DNA from: Saccharomyces mikatae IFO 1815
Lineage: Eukaryota; Ascomycota; Saccharomycetes; Saccharomycetales; Saccharomycetaceae
NCBI RefSeq assembly: GCF_947241705.1
Contig: NC_079259.1
Location: 186,001 to 250,000, forward strand
Reading direction: 5' to 3'
DNA length: 64,000 nt
In this document: positions 22,721-32,792 of the stretch, piece after piece
How positions within the stretch are numbered: position 1 is the stretch's first letter
How the letters are laid out: every line of letters begins with the position of its first letter
Made by a program: the position numbers and the translations under genes
The notes under the pieces: model-generated
Database searches by the model: none
What the model was told of the DNA's origin: nothing
What the model saw: only the letters and a program-made list of their open reading frames with translations

Positions 22721-23366
22721 TTGGAAATAAGTCGATATGATATTCTTAGAATTGAACTAAGAAGAATAAGAAAAGTGAAAAATTAGAAATGAAACAGAGT
22801 GGAAAAAGATATAATTGTTAAAAAACATTTGCAGAAAACATTTATCAAACTTTTAGAAACGTTGCACCTGATAGCCCTCCATATATATAAACTACCCCGG
22901 CAAGCCAAGGAGCCTATACCAACGACGATGACGGGTAAATAGAAAATATCACATTGGCGACAATACCTTTTTACTGTGCGTTAAATGCAACGGTATTCAC
23001 CCGACCAACCCTAAATGTAGAAGTGTGAGCATAACGAAATGGTACGGGTGTAACTTTCTTGAAGAGGTACGGGTGTAATGACGGTCGATTAGTAGAACAA
23101 AGCATTCTGAACGATGAGTGCAAATAAGGGAAAAGTGGAAAATAAACGAAGTGTCGAAAGAGGAGAAGAGGTGTATATCCTTCATTTAATATATCAGATT
23201 TATGGGTAGTAACTGGAATTCTACAAATTTTCCTTACTTACCTACACAAAAAAAAAAAAATTGGGTTGCTGAAGTAAGACGGCGAAAATACTTGTCGAAG
23301 GAAGTGAATGTATTTTATTTTTGCATATTTTAAGGCATTCTTTATTTTTTTTCATTAACGAATCTA
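22721..23366. promoter_or_regulatory. RPL41B/SRF1 divergent promoter with tandem Rap1 and a Reb1 site
   Basis: On the minus strand ACACCCGTACC occurs twice, at 23051-23041 and 23076-23066, 25 bp apart and about 325 bp upstream of RPL41B. Both fit the Rap1 consensus and face RPL41B. A Reb1 core CGGGTAA lies at 22932-22938. A 13-base A run at 23247-23259 separates these from SRF1 and probably marks the SRF1 nucleosome-free region. The arrangement suggests Rap1 drives RPL41B while SRF1 uses its own AT-rich start region. Confidence 0.75.
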
Positions 23367-24680
23367 ATGGAAGATAACAATTCCAGCAAAGAAGTGTATT
23401 CTAATACGACGTCTACGATATCTTCTAGAATTACAGACCAAAATGAGATTAACCTGAATGTGGATCTCGAGAAAAACCAGACTGTGAGGGGGTCAGGTTC
23501 CCTGGAATCACTACAAAATGCCAAGATACGTATTCCCAAACGCAGTGATGGTTCACCACTAGACTACCCCAAATTAAACACTTACACATTTGTACCGACC
23601 ACAGTGCCGCCTTATGTTCTCGAAGCGCAGTTTGACAAACTAAGACTCCAATGTAGAAACGCTGTTGATGGAAATGTTACTGATGATAGAAAACTTCCGA
23701 AAGAATTTAAGTGGGGCCAATTTGCATCTAGTATTGGCAGTCATTCCGCATACACTAAAGACCAAAACGACAATCATTATTTGAAATCCTACGACAATCA
23801 TTCTCTAGTTTCATCTACCTCGTCAAAAAACGCAGCTCGTAGAGAGATTCTAGGTGATATGTGCAGTGAATGGGGTGGTGAAGAGCGTTTAGAAGGCGTA
23901 CTACATTCAGAAATAGGCGCTAACTTGGAGTTCAAGACCACAGAAGAGAGAAAAGAATGGTTAAAATATATTGAAAAAGTGAAAGATTTTTATTACGGTG
24001 ACAAGAAGAAGAACCCAGAATCTCCTGAATCAGTACATAATAAAAGTTACAAGTCAGATTGGGTAAATGAGCTTAATAAAGAAAGAGAAAAGTGGCAACG
24101 AATAAAACAAAGGAAGTTACAACAATGGAGGCCTCCCCTGACGTCAATATTATTAGACAGTCAATATTTAATCCTGGGTTTAAGAATTTTGACTGGCGTA
24201 CTGTCATGCATTTCGCTTGCTTTAGCAATCAAAATTTTTCAAAACTCAAGATCAAATAACACCATCAGTGAAAGCAAGATTGGACAGCAGCCAAGCACTA
24301 TAATGGCCATCTGCGTTAATGCGGTTGCGATTGCATATATTATTTATATTGCACATGATGAATTTGCCGGTAAACCAGTGGGCTTAAGAAATCCCTTAAG
24401 CAAACTAAAACTGATTTTGTTGGATTTACTTTTTATAATCTTTTCAAGTGCTAATCTAGCATTGGCATTTAATACTCGTTTTGATAAAGAATGGGTTTGT
24501 ACTTCTATTCGCAGGTCAAATGGAAGTACGTATGGATATCCGAAAGTACCGCGTATTTGCAGGAAACAGGAAGCTTTGTCCGCCTTTCTATTCGTAGCCT
24601 TGTTTATGTGGGTAATTACTTTTTCAATTAGTATCGTTAGAGTAGTGGAAAAAGTCAGTTCAATCACCAATCGTAACTAA
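23367..24680 (+). CDS. SRF1: SRF1, membrane regulator of phospholipase D (Spo14)
   Basis: A 437-residue integral membrane protein, the same length as S. cerevisiae Srf1. The N-terminal 260 residues are soluble and polar, with a conserved core EEFKWGQFAS-like segment (KEFKWGQFASSIGSH) and EMCSEWGGEERLEGV-like block (GDMCSEWGGEERLEGVLH). Four hydrophobic segments follow at about residues 265-290, 312-330, 350-370 and 402-424. In S. cerevisiae it is needed for Spo14 phospholipase D function and palmitoleate resistance; the molecular mechanism is not evident from sequence. The membrane half is almost unchanged between species and the N-terminal third drifts. ATG at 23367. Confidence 0.93.
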   Translation: MEDNNSSKEVYSNTTSTISSRITDQNEINLNVDLEKNQTVRGSGSLESLQNAKIRIPKRSDGSPLDYPKLNTYTFVPTTVPPYVLEAQFDKLRLQCRNAVDGNVTDDRKLPKEFKWGQFASSIGSHSAYTKDQNDNHYLKSYDNHSLVSSTSSKNAARREILGDMCSEWGGEERLEGVLHSEIGANLEFKTTEERKEWLKYIEKVKDFYYGDKKKNPESPESVHNKSYKSDWVNELNKEREKWQRIKQRKLQQWRPPLTSILLDSQYLILGLRILTGVLSCISLALAIKIFQNSRSNNTISESKIGQQPSTIMAICVNAVAIAYIIYIAHDEFAGKPVGLRNPLSKLKLILLDLLFIIFSSANLALAFNTRFDKEWVCTSIRRSNGSTYGYPKVPRICRKQEALSAFLFVALFMWVITFSISIVRVVEKVSSITNRN

Positions 24681-25222
24681 GGCAAATAAATAATAAAAAA
24701 AACAATTTTAGATACCAATTTTGACTTTTATATGCATCATATCTTTTTACTTATTCAATGCCTTCTTCATCAAAGGGTGTACATACTAATTGCGATGGTG
24801 TTTTAAATAATAAATCTTACCCGAATGGAAAGTTACTGCTCTTTCTTTTTTTGCCGTTTCAAGGCCCTTTTGCATTTCGATGTTTGATAAACATATATGG
24901 GGTAAAGTGTGGCAAATAAAAACATTTTAAAATAATTAGGGCATTGATAAAGTATTCCAGCAACACTTTACTCTACAACCCAATTGATTCACAGCATTGC
25001 TCTTCTGTACTGTCCTTTTTCTCGTTAGGCTTTTTCCATCCGCATTTTCTAACTCTGTGCACCCCTTTCACTATTAATTGTATTTTACCTAATTGTTATA
25101 TTTCTTTCAGCAGCTCAACATTGGTTATACTCACAAATAGAAACGATTACAATTTTTAGTCTTGAAAGGTCTCTTACATACACCTAATCAAAGAAGAACA
25201 GCAAAAACACAATCAAGAAAGC
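24681..25222 (+). promoter_or_regulatory. CDC53 promoter with Reb1 site
   Basis: A 542-bp spacer between the SRF1 stop and CDC53. TTACCCG (followed by AA) at 24817-24823 is a Reb1 core about 400 bp upstream of CDC53. The remainder is AT-rich with pyrimidine runs. The frame at 24944-25159 has no ATG start and is not supported. Confidence 0.5.
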
Positions 25223-27670
25223 ATGTCTGAAACTTTACCTAGATCAGATGATTTAGAGGCCACTTGGAACTTTATAGAACCAGGAATTAACCAAATCTTA
25301 GGTAATGAGAAAAACCAAGCATCGACATCTAAGGGAGTATATAAAATTCTCTCCCCAACCATGTATATGGAAGTCTATACAGCAATTTATAACTACTGTG
25401 TGAACAAGTCACGCTCGTCTGGACATTTTAGTACTGATAGTAGAACTGGCCAATCAACAATATTGGTTGGCAGTGAGATTTATGAAAAATTAAAGAACTA
25501 CTTGAAAAATTACATTATGAATTTTAAGAGATCTGATTCAGAGACTTTTTTACAGTTTTACGTTAAACGTTGGAAAAGATTTACGATTGGTGCTATTTTT
25601 TTGAACCATGCGTTCGATTATATGAATAGATATTGGGTTCAGAAGGAAAGAAGTGATGGCAAAAGGCATATTTTCGATGTCAATACCTTATGCTTGATGA
25701 CATGGAAAGAAGTAATGTTCGATCCAAATAATGATGTTTTGATTAATGAATTATTAGAACAAATTACCTTGGAAAGGGAGGGACAAATTATTCAAAGAAG
25801 CAACATTAGTGCTGCCATAAAGTCTTTAGTAGCCCTAGGTATCGACCCACAGGATTTGAAAAAGTTAAACCTTAACGTTTATATACAAGTTTTTGAAAAG
25901 CCATTTCTAAAGAAGACACAAGAGTACTACACGCAATATACAAACGACTATTTGGAGAAACATTCAGTAACCGAGTATATTTTTGAGGCACATGAAATTA
26001 TCAAACGTGAAGAGAAGGCAATGACTATATATTGGGATGACCATACTAAAAAACCACTTTCTATGGCATTAAACAAAGTTTTAATCACAGATCACATCGA
26101 AAAGCTAGAAGACGAGTTTACCGTCCTTCTTGATGCAAGGGATGTCGAAAAAATCACTTCATTATATGCGCTAATACGCAGAGACTTTACATTAATTCCG
26201 AGAATGGCCTCAGTTTTTGAAAATTACGTTAAAAAAACAGGTGAAGATGAAATTTCGGCTCTATTGGCAATGCATAAGCACAACATTATGAAAAACGAAA
26301 ATGCAAATCCTAAAAAACTAGCCCTCATGACCGCACACTCCCTTTCACCCAAGGACTATATCAAGAAATTACTGGAAGTGCATGACATATTCTCCAATAT
26401 CTTTAATGAGAGCTTCCCCGATGATATTCCTTTAGCTAAGGCTTTAGACAATGCTTGCGGTGCTTTTATCAACATAAATGAGTTCGCATTGCCTGCAGGA
26501 TCTCCAAAGAGTGCTACTTCAAAAACTTCAGAAATGCTTGCTAAATACAGTGACATATTATTAAAAAAGGCCACCAAACCTGAAGTGACGAGCGATATGT
26601 CAGATGAGGACATTATAACAATTTTCAAGTACTTGACTGATAAGGATGCGTTCGAAACTCATTATAGAAGACTTTTTGCTAAGAGACTAATTCACGGTAC
26701 CTCCACATCAGCTGAGGACGAAGAGAACATCATTCAAAGGCTACAAGCTGCAAATAGTATGGAATACACTGGTAAGATAACCAAAATGTTTCAGGATATC
26801 AGACTTTCTAAGATTCTGGAGGAAGATTTTGCTGTTACTTTGAAGAATGAACCAGACTATTCCAAATCGAGATATCCAGATTTACAACCGTTCGTGTTGG
26901 CAGAAAATATGTGGCCGTTTTCGTACCAAGAAGTTGAATTTAAGCTTCCCAAGGAATTAGTACCATCTCATGAAAAATTGAAGGAATCATACAGCCAAAA
27001 ACATAACGGCAGAATATTGAAGTGGTTATGGCCATTATGTCGTGGTGAACTAAAAGCAGATATTGGGAAACCTGGTAGGGTGCCATTTAATTTTACTGTG
27101 ACTTTATTTCAAATGGCAATTTTACTATTATATAATGATGCCGATATATTGTCACTAGAAAATATTCAGGAGGGCACAAACTTAAGCATCCAGCATATTG
27201 CAGCGGCAATGATACCATTCATCAAGTTTAAATTGATTCAGCAGGTCCCCCCAGGACTAGACGCTCTAGTGAAGTCAGAAACTCATTTCAAGATATCACG
27301 TCCATATAAAGCGCTTAAAACGAATATAAATTTTGCGAGTGGTGTTAAAAATGATATTTTGCAATCTCTATCAGGTGGAGGGCATGATAATCACAGTAGT
27401 AAGTTAGGGAATAAACGCTTGACGGAGGACGAAAGAATAGAGAAGGAATTAAACACAGAAAGACAAATATTTTTGGAGGCGTGCATTGTGAGAATTATGA
27501 AAGCCAAGAGAAATTTGCCACATACAACATTAGTGAACGAATGTATTGCGCAATCGCACCAAAGATTCAACGCAAAGGTTTCTATGGTCAAGAGAGCTAT
27601 CGACAGCTTAATCCAAAAAGGATATCTACAGAGAGGAGACGATGGAGAATCCTATGCTTACCTTGCTTAA
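25223..27670 (+). CDS. CDC53: CDC53, cullin scaffold of SCF ubiquitin ligases
   Basis: An 815-residue cullin, identical in length to S. cerevisiae Cdc53. It bridges Skp1/F-box proteins and the RING protein Hrt1 to degrade Sic1, cyclins and others. Cullin repeats fill the N-terminal half. The cullin-homology domain follows (FETHYRRLFAKRLIHGTS near residue 480, WPLCRGELKADIG-like block near 610). The C-terminal winged-helix domain carries the Rub1/Nedd8 attachment motif IVRIMKAKR, whose lysine is residue 760, and ends in the canonical YLQRGDDGESYAYLA. The ATG is at 25223. Confidence 0.98.
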   Translation: MSETLPRSDDLEATWNFIEPGINQILGNEKNQASTSKGVYKILSPTMYMEVYTAIYNYCVNKSRSSGHFSTDSRTGQSTILVGSEIYEKLKNYLKNYIMNFKRSDSETFLQFYVKRWKRFTIGAIFLNHAFDYMNRYWVQKERSDGKRHIFDVNTLCLMTWKEVMFDPNNDVLINELLEQITLEREGQIIQRSNISAAIKSLVALGIDPQDLKKLNLNVYIQVFEKPFLKKTQEYYTQYTNDYLEKHSVTEYIFEAHEIIKREEKAMTIYWDDHTKKPLSMALNKVLITDHIEKLEDEFTVLLDARDVEKITSLYALIRRDFTLIPRMASVFENYVKKTGEDEISALLAMHKHNIMKNENANPKKLALMTAHSLSPKDYIKKLLEVHDIFSNIFNESFPDDIPLAKALDNACGAFININEFALPAGSPKSATSKTSEMLAKYSDILLKKATKPEVTSDMSDEDIITIFKYLTDKDAFETHYRRLFAKRLIHGTSTSAEDEENIIQRLQAANSMEYTGKITKMFQDIRLSKILEEDFAVTLKNEPDYSKSRYPDLQPFVLAENMWPFSYQEVEFKLPKELVPSHEKLKESYSQKHNGRILKWLWPLCRGELKADIGKPGRVPFNFTVTLFQMAILLLYNDADILSLENIQEGTNLSIQHIAAAMIPFIKFKLIQQVPPGLDALVKSETHFKISRPYKALKTNINFASGVKNDILQSLSGGGHDNHSSKLGNKRLTEDERIEKELNTERQIFLEACIVRIMKAKRNLPHTTLVNECIAQSHQRFNAKVSMVKRAIDSLIQKGYLQRGDDGESYAYLA

Positions 27671-28282
27671 TCATCAGGACCCCTGCAAAGGCACATACTG
27701 ACCGAATGAACAAAGCCTATCAGTATGTTTAGTAAGTATATACGTGTATATACATATTTAATTGCGTATATGCAACTAAACTGTGAAGGGTCCTTCGTAC
27801 CGGAGTGCTTCATAGCCTGAAGATGAGCACTTCTCTTTCCTATCGTGACATCCTTCCCCTGGCGACTTTTTTTGGCTCAAATAGCGAAAACATCAGGCTG
27901 GTAATTACCAGGCGGACGAGGAGGATCAGTCCGTAACAGAGATAAAATTCCGCTGGAAAACACTACCAGCAACCACTGACCCCAAGGAATCCGCGTAGAA
28001 GTCACGTCGCGCATATTGCGCGATAGCGATGGAATGGCAAGGATTAGTCACTTTACACAGTTTGATGCCAAGTTGATCATTGTAGTTGTGTGAGGTTCTA
28101 AGCTATTACGCATAAACAATTTGAGCCTACATCTGTTCACTCTTGCGCATAATCTCCTGTTGAAATATATATATAGCAACTTTCAGTAATTATATTTCTT
28201 TTCGTTCTCTCTGTGGAGATTTTTAATTGTGAGACGTTATTAAGTGTGAAGACAACCCAAGTACCTGTTTCTTTTAGCAACG
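27671..28282 (+). promoter_or_regulatory. LYS21 promoter with Lys14 site and two further dyads
   Basis: TCCGCTGGA at 27949-27957 fits the Lys14 activator consensus TCCRNYGGA. It is flanked by two other dyads: a perfect 14-bp palindrome CTGGTAATTACCAG at 27898-27911 and TCGCGCA-tat-TGCGCGA at 28007-28023. The latter contains CGCGC cores like those bound by Rsc3. All lie 260-385 bp before the LYS21 ATG. A TATA-like run (ATATATATATAG) is at about 28166-28177. The first 100 bases are the CDC53 3' region. Confidence 0.6.
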
Positions 28283-29605
28283 ATGTCTGAAAATAACGAA
28301 TTTCAAAGTGTCACTGAGTCGACGACTGCCCCTACTACAAATAACCCATATGGTCCTAATCCTGCAGATTATCTTTCCAACGTCAAGAATTTCCAGTTGA
28401 TTGATTCGACCCTGAGAGAAGGTGAACAATTTGCCAACGCTTTCTTCGATACGGAAAAGAAGATCGAAATTGCTAAAGCTCTGGATGATTTTGGTGTGGA
28501 CTACATCGAGTTAACGTCACCCGTGGCATCTGAACAATCCAAAAAGGATTGTGAAGCTATATGTAAACTAGGTTTAAAGGCCAAGATTCTTACACATATT
28601 CGTTGTCATATGGATGACGCCAGAGTTGCCGTGGAGACTGGTGTCGATGGTGTCGACGTTGTTATCGGTACCTCCAAATTCTTGAGACAGTATTCCCATG
28701 GTAAGGATATGAACTACATTGCCAAAAGTGCTGTTGAAGTTATTGAATTTGTCAAGTCCAAAGGTATCGAAATCAGATTCTCTTCTGAAGATTCTTTCAG
28801 AAGTGACCTGGTTGACCTTTTGAACATTTACAAAACCGTTGATAAGATCGGTGTAAATAGAGTTGGTATCGCCGATACAGTCGGATGTGCCAACCCAAGG
28901 CAAGTGTATGAACTTATCAGAACTTTGAAGAGTGTTGTCTCATGTGACATTGAATGTCATTTCCATAACGACACTGGTTGCGCCATTGCCAACGCCTACA
29001 CAGCCCTGGAAGGTGGTGCCAGGTTGATCGACGTCAGTGTCCTAGGTATCGGTGAAAGAAACGGTATCACTCCTCTCGGTGGGCTCATGGCAAGAATGAT
29101 TGTGGCCGCACCAGACTATGTCAAGTCCAAATATAAACTACACAAGATCAGAGACATCGAGAACCTGGTGGCTGATGCTGTGGAGGTTAACATTCCATTC
29201 AACAACCCTATCACAGGGTTCTGTGCATTCACACATAAAGCCGGTATTCATGCCAAGGCCATTCTAGCAAACCCATCTACATACGAAATCTTGGATCCTC
29301 ACGATTTCGGTATGAAGAGATATATTCACTTTGCTAACAGATTAACAGGTTGGAACGCTATTAAATCAAGAGTTGACCAATTGAATTTGAACCTGACAGA
29401 CGACCAAGTTAAGGAAGTCACTGCTAAGATTAAGAAGCTTGGTGATGTGAGACCACTAAATATTGATGATGTAGATTCTATCATTAAGGATTTCCATGCT
29501 GAGTTGGGCACTCCAATTTTAAAACCGGTAAATAAGGACATTGATGGCGGAAATATTGATATCTCTAATGGGCATGTATCTAAAAAAGCCAAGGTTACCA
29601 AATGA
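28283..29605 (+). CDS. LYS21: LYS21, homocitrate synthase
   Basis: A 440-residue DRE-TIM metallolyase. It condenses acetyl-CoA with 2-oxoglutarate to homocitrate, the first and lysine-feedback-inhibited step of fungal alpha-aminoadipate lysine synthesis; the yeast enzyme is found largely in the nucleus. Visible motifs are [14 protein letters not shown] (residues 43-56), ECHFHNDTG with the metal-binding histidines, and [13 protein letters not shown]. The lysine-rich C-terminus VSKKAKVTK and the preceding NIDISNGH identify LYS21 rather than its paralogue LYS20. The ATG is at 28283. A Lys14-type site lies upstream. Codon use is biased, as for a well-expressed enzyme. Confidence 0.97.
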   Translation: MSENNEFQSVTESTTAPTTNNPYGPNPADYLSNVKNFQLIDSTLREGEQFANAFFDTEKKIEIAKALDDFGVDYIELTSPVASEQSKKDCEAICKLGLKAKILTHIRCHMDDARVAVETGVDGVDVVIGTSKFLRQYSHGKDMNYIAKSAVEVIEFVKSKGIEIRFSSEDSFRSDLVDLLNIYKTVDKIGVNRVGIADTVGCANPRQVYELIRTLKSVVSCDIECHFHNDTGCAIANAYTALEGGARLIDVSVLGIGERNGITPLGGLMARMIVAAPDYVKSKYKLHKIRDIENLVADAVEVNIPFNNPITGFCAFTHKAGIHAKAILANPSTYEILDPHDFGMKRYIHFANRLTGWNAIKSRVDQLNLNLTDDQVKEVTAKIKKLGDVRPLNIDDVDSIIKDFHAELGTPILKPVNKDIDGGNIDISNGHVSKKAKVTK

Positions 29606-30057
29606 AATCATGATATAAGTCACACATACTTTAAAAATATACATATAATAGGCATTATTAACTGTTGAGTGTTGAGTGTTAGCAACCAATAAAAATATTA
29701 TGTAGTTAACAATATTTAATTAACCATCCCAGCGGATTGATTAAGTTATTTGATTAATATGGATGCATTATATCCTGAGTAAGGGTCACGAATCAACTGA
29801 ATGATCCAGCTTTATATTAGGAAAAGCCTATAGTCCCAAGAATATTATACCCTTTTACGGGATATTTCCGTAAACTGCACAATCACTACATACGTCAAAT
29901 GGTTCGCTTCTATTTGCTAACAATTTCAAGCATCTTTATTGAAATTTAGGGGGCGGCTTGAGATTTATTGTATTTATAGCATTCGCACCTAACAAACATA
30001 TGCAGTCGTTGGTAGATATCGAAAGACACCATAGCTGAATTTCATATACTGTCAATA
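29606..30057 (+). promoter_or_regulatory. STF1 promoter with Abf1 site
   Basis: ATCACTACATACGT at 29882-29895 matches the Abf1 consensus RTCAYTNNNNACGW fully, about 165 bp upstream of the STF1 ATG. A CCAAT box at 29686-29690, close behind LYS21, is a possible but distant Hap-complex core. The rest of the 452-bp spacer is AT-rich. Confidence 0.6.
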
Positions 30058-30318
30058 ATGTTGAACCGTTGCATTTACCGTAATGCCAAATTGCCAATAA
30101 ACTTAAGAGTTGCTTCTCGTTTCTATTCGGATGGCCCTCTAGGTGGTGCCGGACCGGGGAATCCTCAAGATATCTTCATCAAGAGGGAACGTGCCAAGGA
30201 GGATTACTATGCCAGGCAGCAAGAGAGGGAGCAATTAGCTCATGTGAAAGAGCAATTAAAGGAACATAAGAAAAAATTAGAAAATTTAGAAAACAAAATC
30301 AATAATCTTTCAAAATGA
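30058..30318 (+). CDS. STF1: STF1, mitochondrial ATP synthase inhibitor-stabilising protein
   Basis: An 86-residue IF1-family protein, paralogue of INH1, that binds F1-ATPase and limits ATP hydrolysis when the membrane potential collapses. It starts with a basic presequence (MLNRCIYRNAKLPINLRVAS) ending near RFYS. The conserved inhibitory segment follows (FIKRERAKEDYYARQQERE, residues about 40-58), then a C-terminal coiled coil rich in Lys, Glu and Leu. The ATG is at 30058. It is tandem with LYS21 and RPP1B. Confidence 0.95.
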   Translation: MLNRCIYRNAKLPINLRVASRFYSDGPLGGAGPGNPQDIFIKRERAKEDYYARQQEREQLAHVKEQLKEHKKKLENLENKINNLSK

Positions 30319-30797
30319 GGGGTCAATATTGGAGCTAGTTGTGCCATAGATACGACCTACATTCAAAAAAAACCGGCAGCGACAAACAAAAGTCATGAGA
30401 AATGATTGTCAGTAATATTATGTAACACTTTAACTCAGCACTTTATATGAAGTATACAACACGAATATAGGAATTATGTCAAAGAGAAGAACGCCGTTCC
30501 ATTAACTTCGAAATGTCCCGTTAGACCCATACATATTACCTTCCAACATCCGTACATCTAATTAAATCTTTTAATCTTTAATGAACTTTTTTTTTTCGCG
30601 TGCAGCGCGAAGGAGAAATCTTAGGATTGAATCTTCTGACTGGCTGTTGGCTGTTGGTAAAACTAGTTTTCAATGTAAGGCCAAATAAGCATTTGAAATT
30701 ATATTCACAAACCCCTTCGTTGTACTTTAAGGTTTCTTCACAAATTCTTGTTTTGTGTATACTTGGGAAATCAAAGAATTCAAACAACCGAGAAAAA
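30319..30797 (+). promoter_or_regulatory. RPP1B promoter with tandem Rap1 sites
   Basis: AGACCCATACAT at 30523-30534 and ACATCCGTACAT at 30546-30557 are two same-strand Rap1-type sites 23 bp apart, 240-275 bp before the ATG. They are followed by a T run (30588-30596). Directly after this is an inverted repeat TTCGCG-tgcag-CGCGAA at 30595-30611, with CGCG cores. Closely spaced Rap1 sites plus a T tract is the classic ribosomal-protein promoter; the role of the CGCG dyad is unknown. Confidence 0.75.
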
Positions 30798-31444
30798 ATG
30801 TCTGACTCTATTATTTCCTTTGCTGCTTTCATCCTAGCTGATGCTGGTTTGGAAATCACCTCTGACAACCTATTGACTATCACCAAGGCTGCTGGTGCCA
30901 ATATCGACAACGTATGTAAAAGTACAAGAAAAGTTTACGACTTTGTGTGACTACGAAAGAAATATTGAAGACAATTTTCCCAAAAAGAAGTATGCGATGA
31001 AATATGGAAGTAGAAGATTTTCATTGAGCTCCCTGTCCACCCAGATGAGGTACTAAACGCGACACTTATAAAATGATCTCTCCAGCAATGCATATCTATT
31101 ATTTACTGCTTCAAATGTATTGAATGAAAGAAACACAAGTCAGGATTTCATCATCTCATGTAAGCATCCATTTTACTAACATACATAACGAATAACGAGC
31201 CTCACTGCGAAGCTTGTTGTAAAGTTAATTATTATAGGTCTGGGCTGATGTTTACGCTAAGGCTTTAGAAGGCAAGGACTTGAAGGAAATTCTATCTGGT
31301 TTCCACAATGCTGGTCCAGCTGTTGGTGCTGGTGCCGCTTCTGGTGCTGGTGCCGCTTCTGGTGACGCTGCTGCCGAAGAAGAAAAGGAAGAAGAAGCTG
31401 CTGAAGAATCTGACGATGACATGGGTTTCGGTTTATTCGATTAA
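30798..31444 (+). CDS. RPP1B: RPP1B, acidic ribosomal stalk protein P1-beta, spliced
   Basis: Joined exons 30798-30911 (38 codons exactly) and 31238-31444 give 106 residues, the S. cerevisiae length. It is a P1 protein of the 60S stalk that recruits and stimulates elongation-factor GTPases. The helical N-domain ([20 protein letters not shown]) dimerises with P2. An Ala/Gly hinge and an acidic tail ending [13 protein letters not shown] follow, the conserved factor-binding end. The intron falls between codons (AAC|GTC). Codon bias is strong. The longer frame that starts upstream at 30600 lacks support. Confidence 0.97.
30912..31237 (+). other. RPP1B intron
   Basis: A 326-bp intron with GTATGT at 30912-30917, a perfect TACTAAC branch point at 31174-31180 and a TATAG acceptor ending at 31237. 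A second TACTAAA-like sequence near 31051 is a weaker alternative. No snoRNA was recognised in it. Confidence 0.93.
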
Positions 31445-31940
31445 ACATGCTGGGATATTCATTTTTTCTGCACCGTTTTCTTACCCTTTATGTATCTAAT
31501 ATTTACATATAAATAAGCCTCTAATCAATTAGTATTTAAATTGGAAGGGCATAAATCATAAACGACAGGCGCCTGGGAGTTTGTCCATCTCGTTGCTTAC
31601 TAGAAGCGGCCCTGTACGGTACTCCTGATTGCGGGATATCTAGACTACAGTCACCATGGTAACCAAAAATTACCTAAACCCATGGTCGGTGGCCCTTTGG
31701 CGACGACGCCGACCGAAGCTTCTCCCGCGCACATTTTAAAATTTTTACTCATCGGAAATGAAAGGTTCTTTGACACATGTAGGCTCCCTAAGCTAGACAT
31801 AGACCGGATTTTGCAGGTTGAGCAATACCGCAATAAGGTACTAGAAGCGTATAAAATTTAAGCAGTTTGAACCCTCTTATATTTTAACACGAAAACTGTG
31901 GTAAGAGCAGGGCATACAGGAATTTAAGATTTTGACGGTT
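31445..31940 (+). other. RPP1B-YDL129W spacer
   Basis: A 496-bp spacer. The middle part (31570-31740) is more GC-rich than its surroundings (GGCGCC, GCGGCCC, GGCGACGACGCCGACC) and contains an ACCATGGT palindrome near 31657. I recognise no gene or factor site; the minus-strand frame at 31651-31833 is unsupported. Confidence 0.4.
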
Positions 31941-32792
31941 ATGGAGCTAAGAACTAGACGTAGCGCAGAGGCTTATCTTGTCACGCCTGAAGAACCTGTC
32001 AAGAATAAGAATGAAACAAACGTGGAATCCAATGACAGGCTTCCTTCCAGAGAAGTAAAGAGTGAAAATACAAGTGTATTTAGTCCCGCTTACTCCGACA
32101 CTGCTATTATTGGACCGACTAAAAAAATTGACGACAATGAGTACTACAATTTTACTAGCCATTTTATGCCATCTTTGAAAAACACAAGAGAGCTAGAAAA
32201 CACAATCCTTAATCTCATACAGAGAATAAAGGAAGGCGATGATGAAACTTTAGTAAGTGAAAAAGATCACATACTAAGCGTGCTTAACCGATCTTTAGCA
32301 TCCACGTCCCATTGGATGTTACAGGCCCAGCTATCGGAGTTGAGAGCCACTTCAGAGGGAAGATATGCAGTAGAAACAAACCTGTTGAAAAAGGAAGTAG
32401 AATTCTTAAAAAACAAGACGCCAAAGGCCAGCGAAAATTTAGATTCCGCAGAGTTACAACCCCCTCCCGAACAGCGGTTGAAACGTAAACTGTCCTTACC
32501 AGGGTTAACACAAAGACCATTATCCACTGGCGCTAGATTAGAAGGTGGGTGTGGAAGTGTGCCGGAGCATTCGTGGAAAACAAAAGTCCCAAGGCTCCCC
32601 CTCACTGCTTCTCGACCATCCCCAATAATTACAGATAAAAGTGCGGAAGAAAACAAAATTGACACATTAAAATTGGTTGAGAACAATAAACCGCATCCAA
32701 GGATGAGAAGAAGGAGTGATAATCCAGCAACGAACGAATATGTGAGAGTTTTTCATTTAGAGAAAAAGGAACCTAAGCCACGAAGAAAATAA
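31941..32792 (+). CDS. YDL129W-like protein of unknown function
   Basis: A 283-residue protein syntenic with S. cerevisiae YDL129W. I know of no assigned function. The start is the ATG at 31941 (MELRTRRSAEAYLVTPEEP); the frame extends upstream only to a TTG. The best-conserved part is central and helical (residues about 72-160: FTSHFMPSLKNTRELENTIL, NRSLASTSHWMLQAQLSELR, YAVETNLLKKEVEFLK), suggesting a short coiled coil. The N- and C-terminal thirds are polar and disordered, with a basic C-terminus (MRRRSDNP, KKEPKPRRK) that could be a nuclear signal. Proline/serine-rich segments suggest phosphorylation. Confidence 0.85.
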   Translation: MELRTRRSAEAYLVTPEEPVKNKNETNVESNDRLPSREVKSENTSVFSPAYSDTAIIGPTKKIDDNEYYNFTSHFMPSLKNTRELENTILNLIQRIKEGDDETLVSEKDHILSVLNRSLASTSHWMLQAQLSELRATSEGRYAVETNLLKKEVEFLKNKTPKASENLDSAELQPPPEQRLKRKLSLPGLTQRPLSTGARLEGGCGSVPEHSWKTKVPRLPLTASRPSPIITDKSAEENKIDTLKLVENNKPHPRMRRRSDNPATNEYVRVFHLEKKEPKPRRK

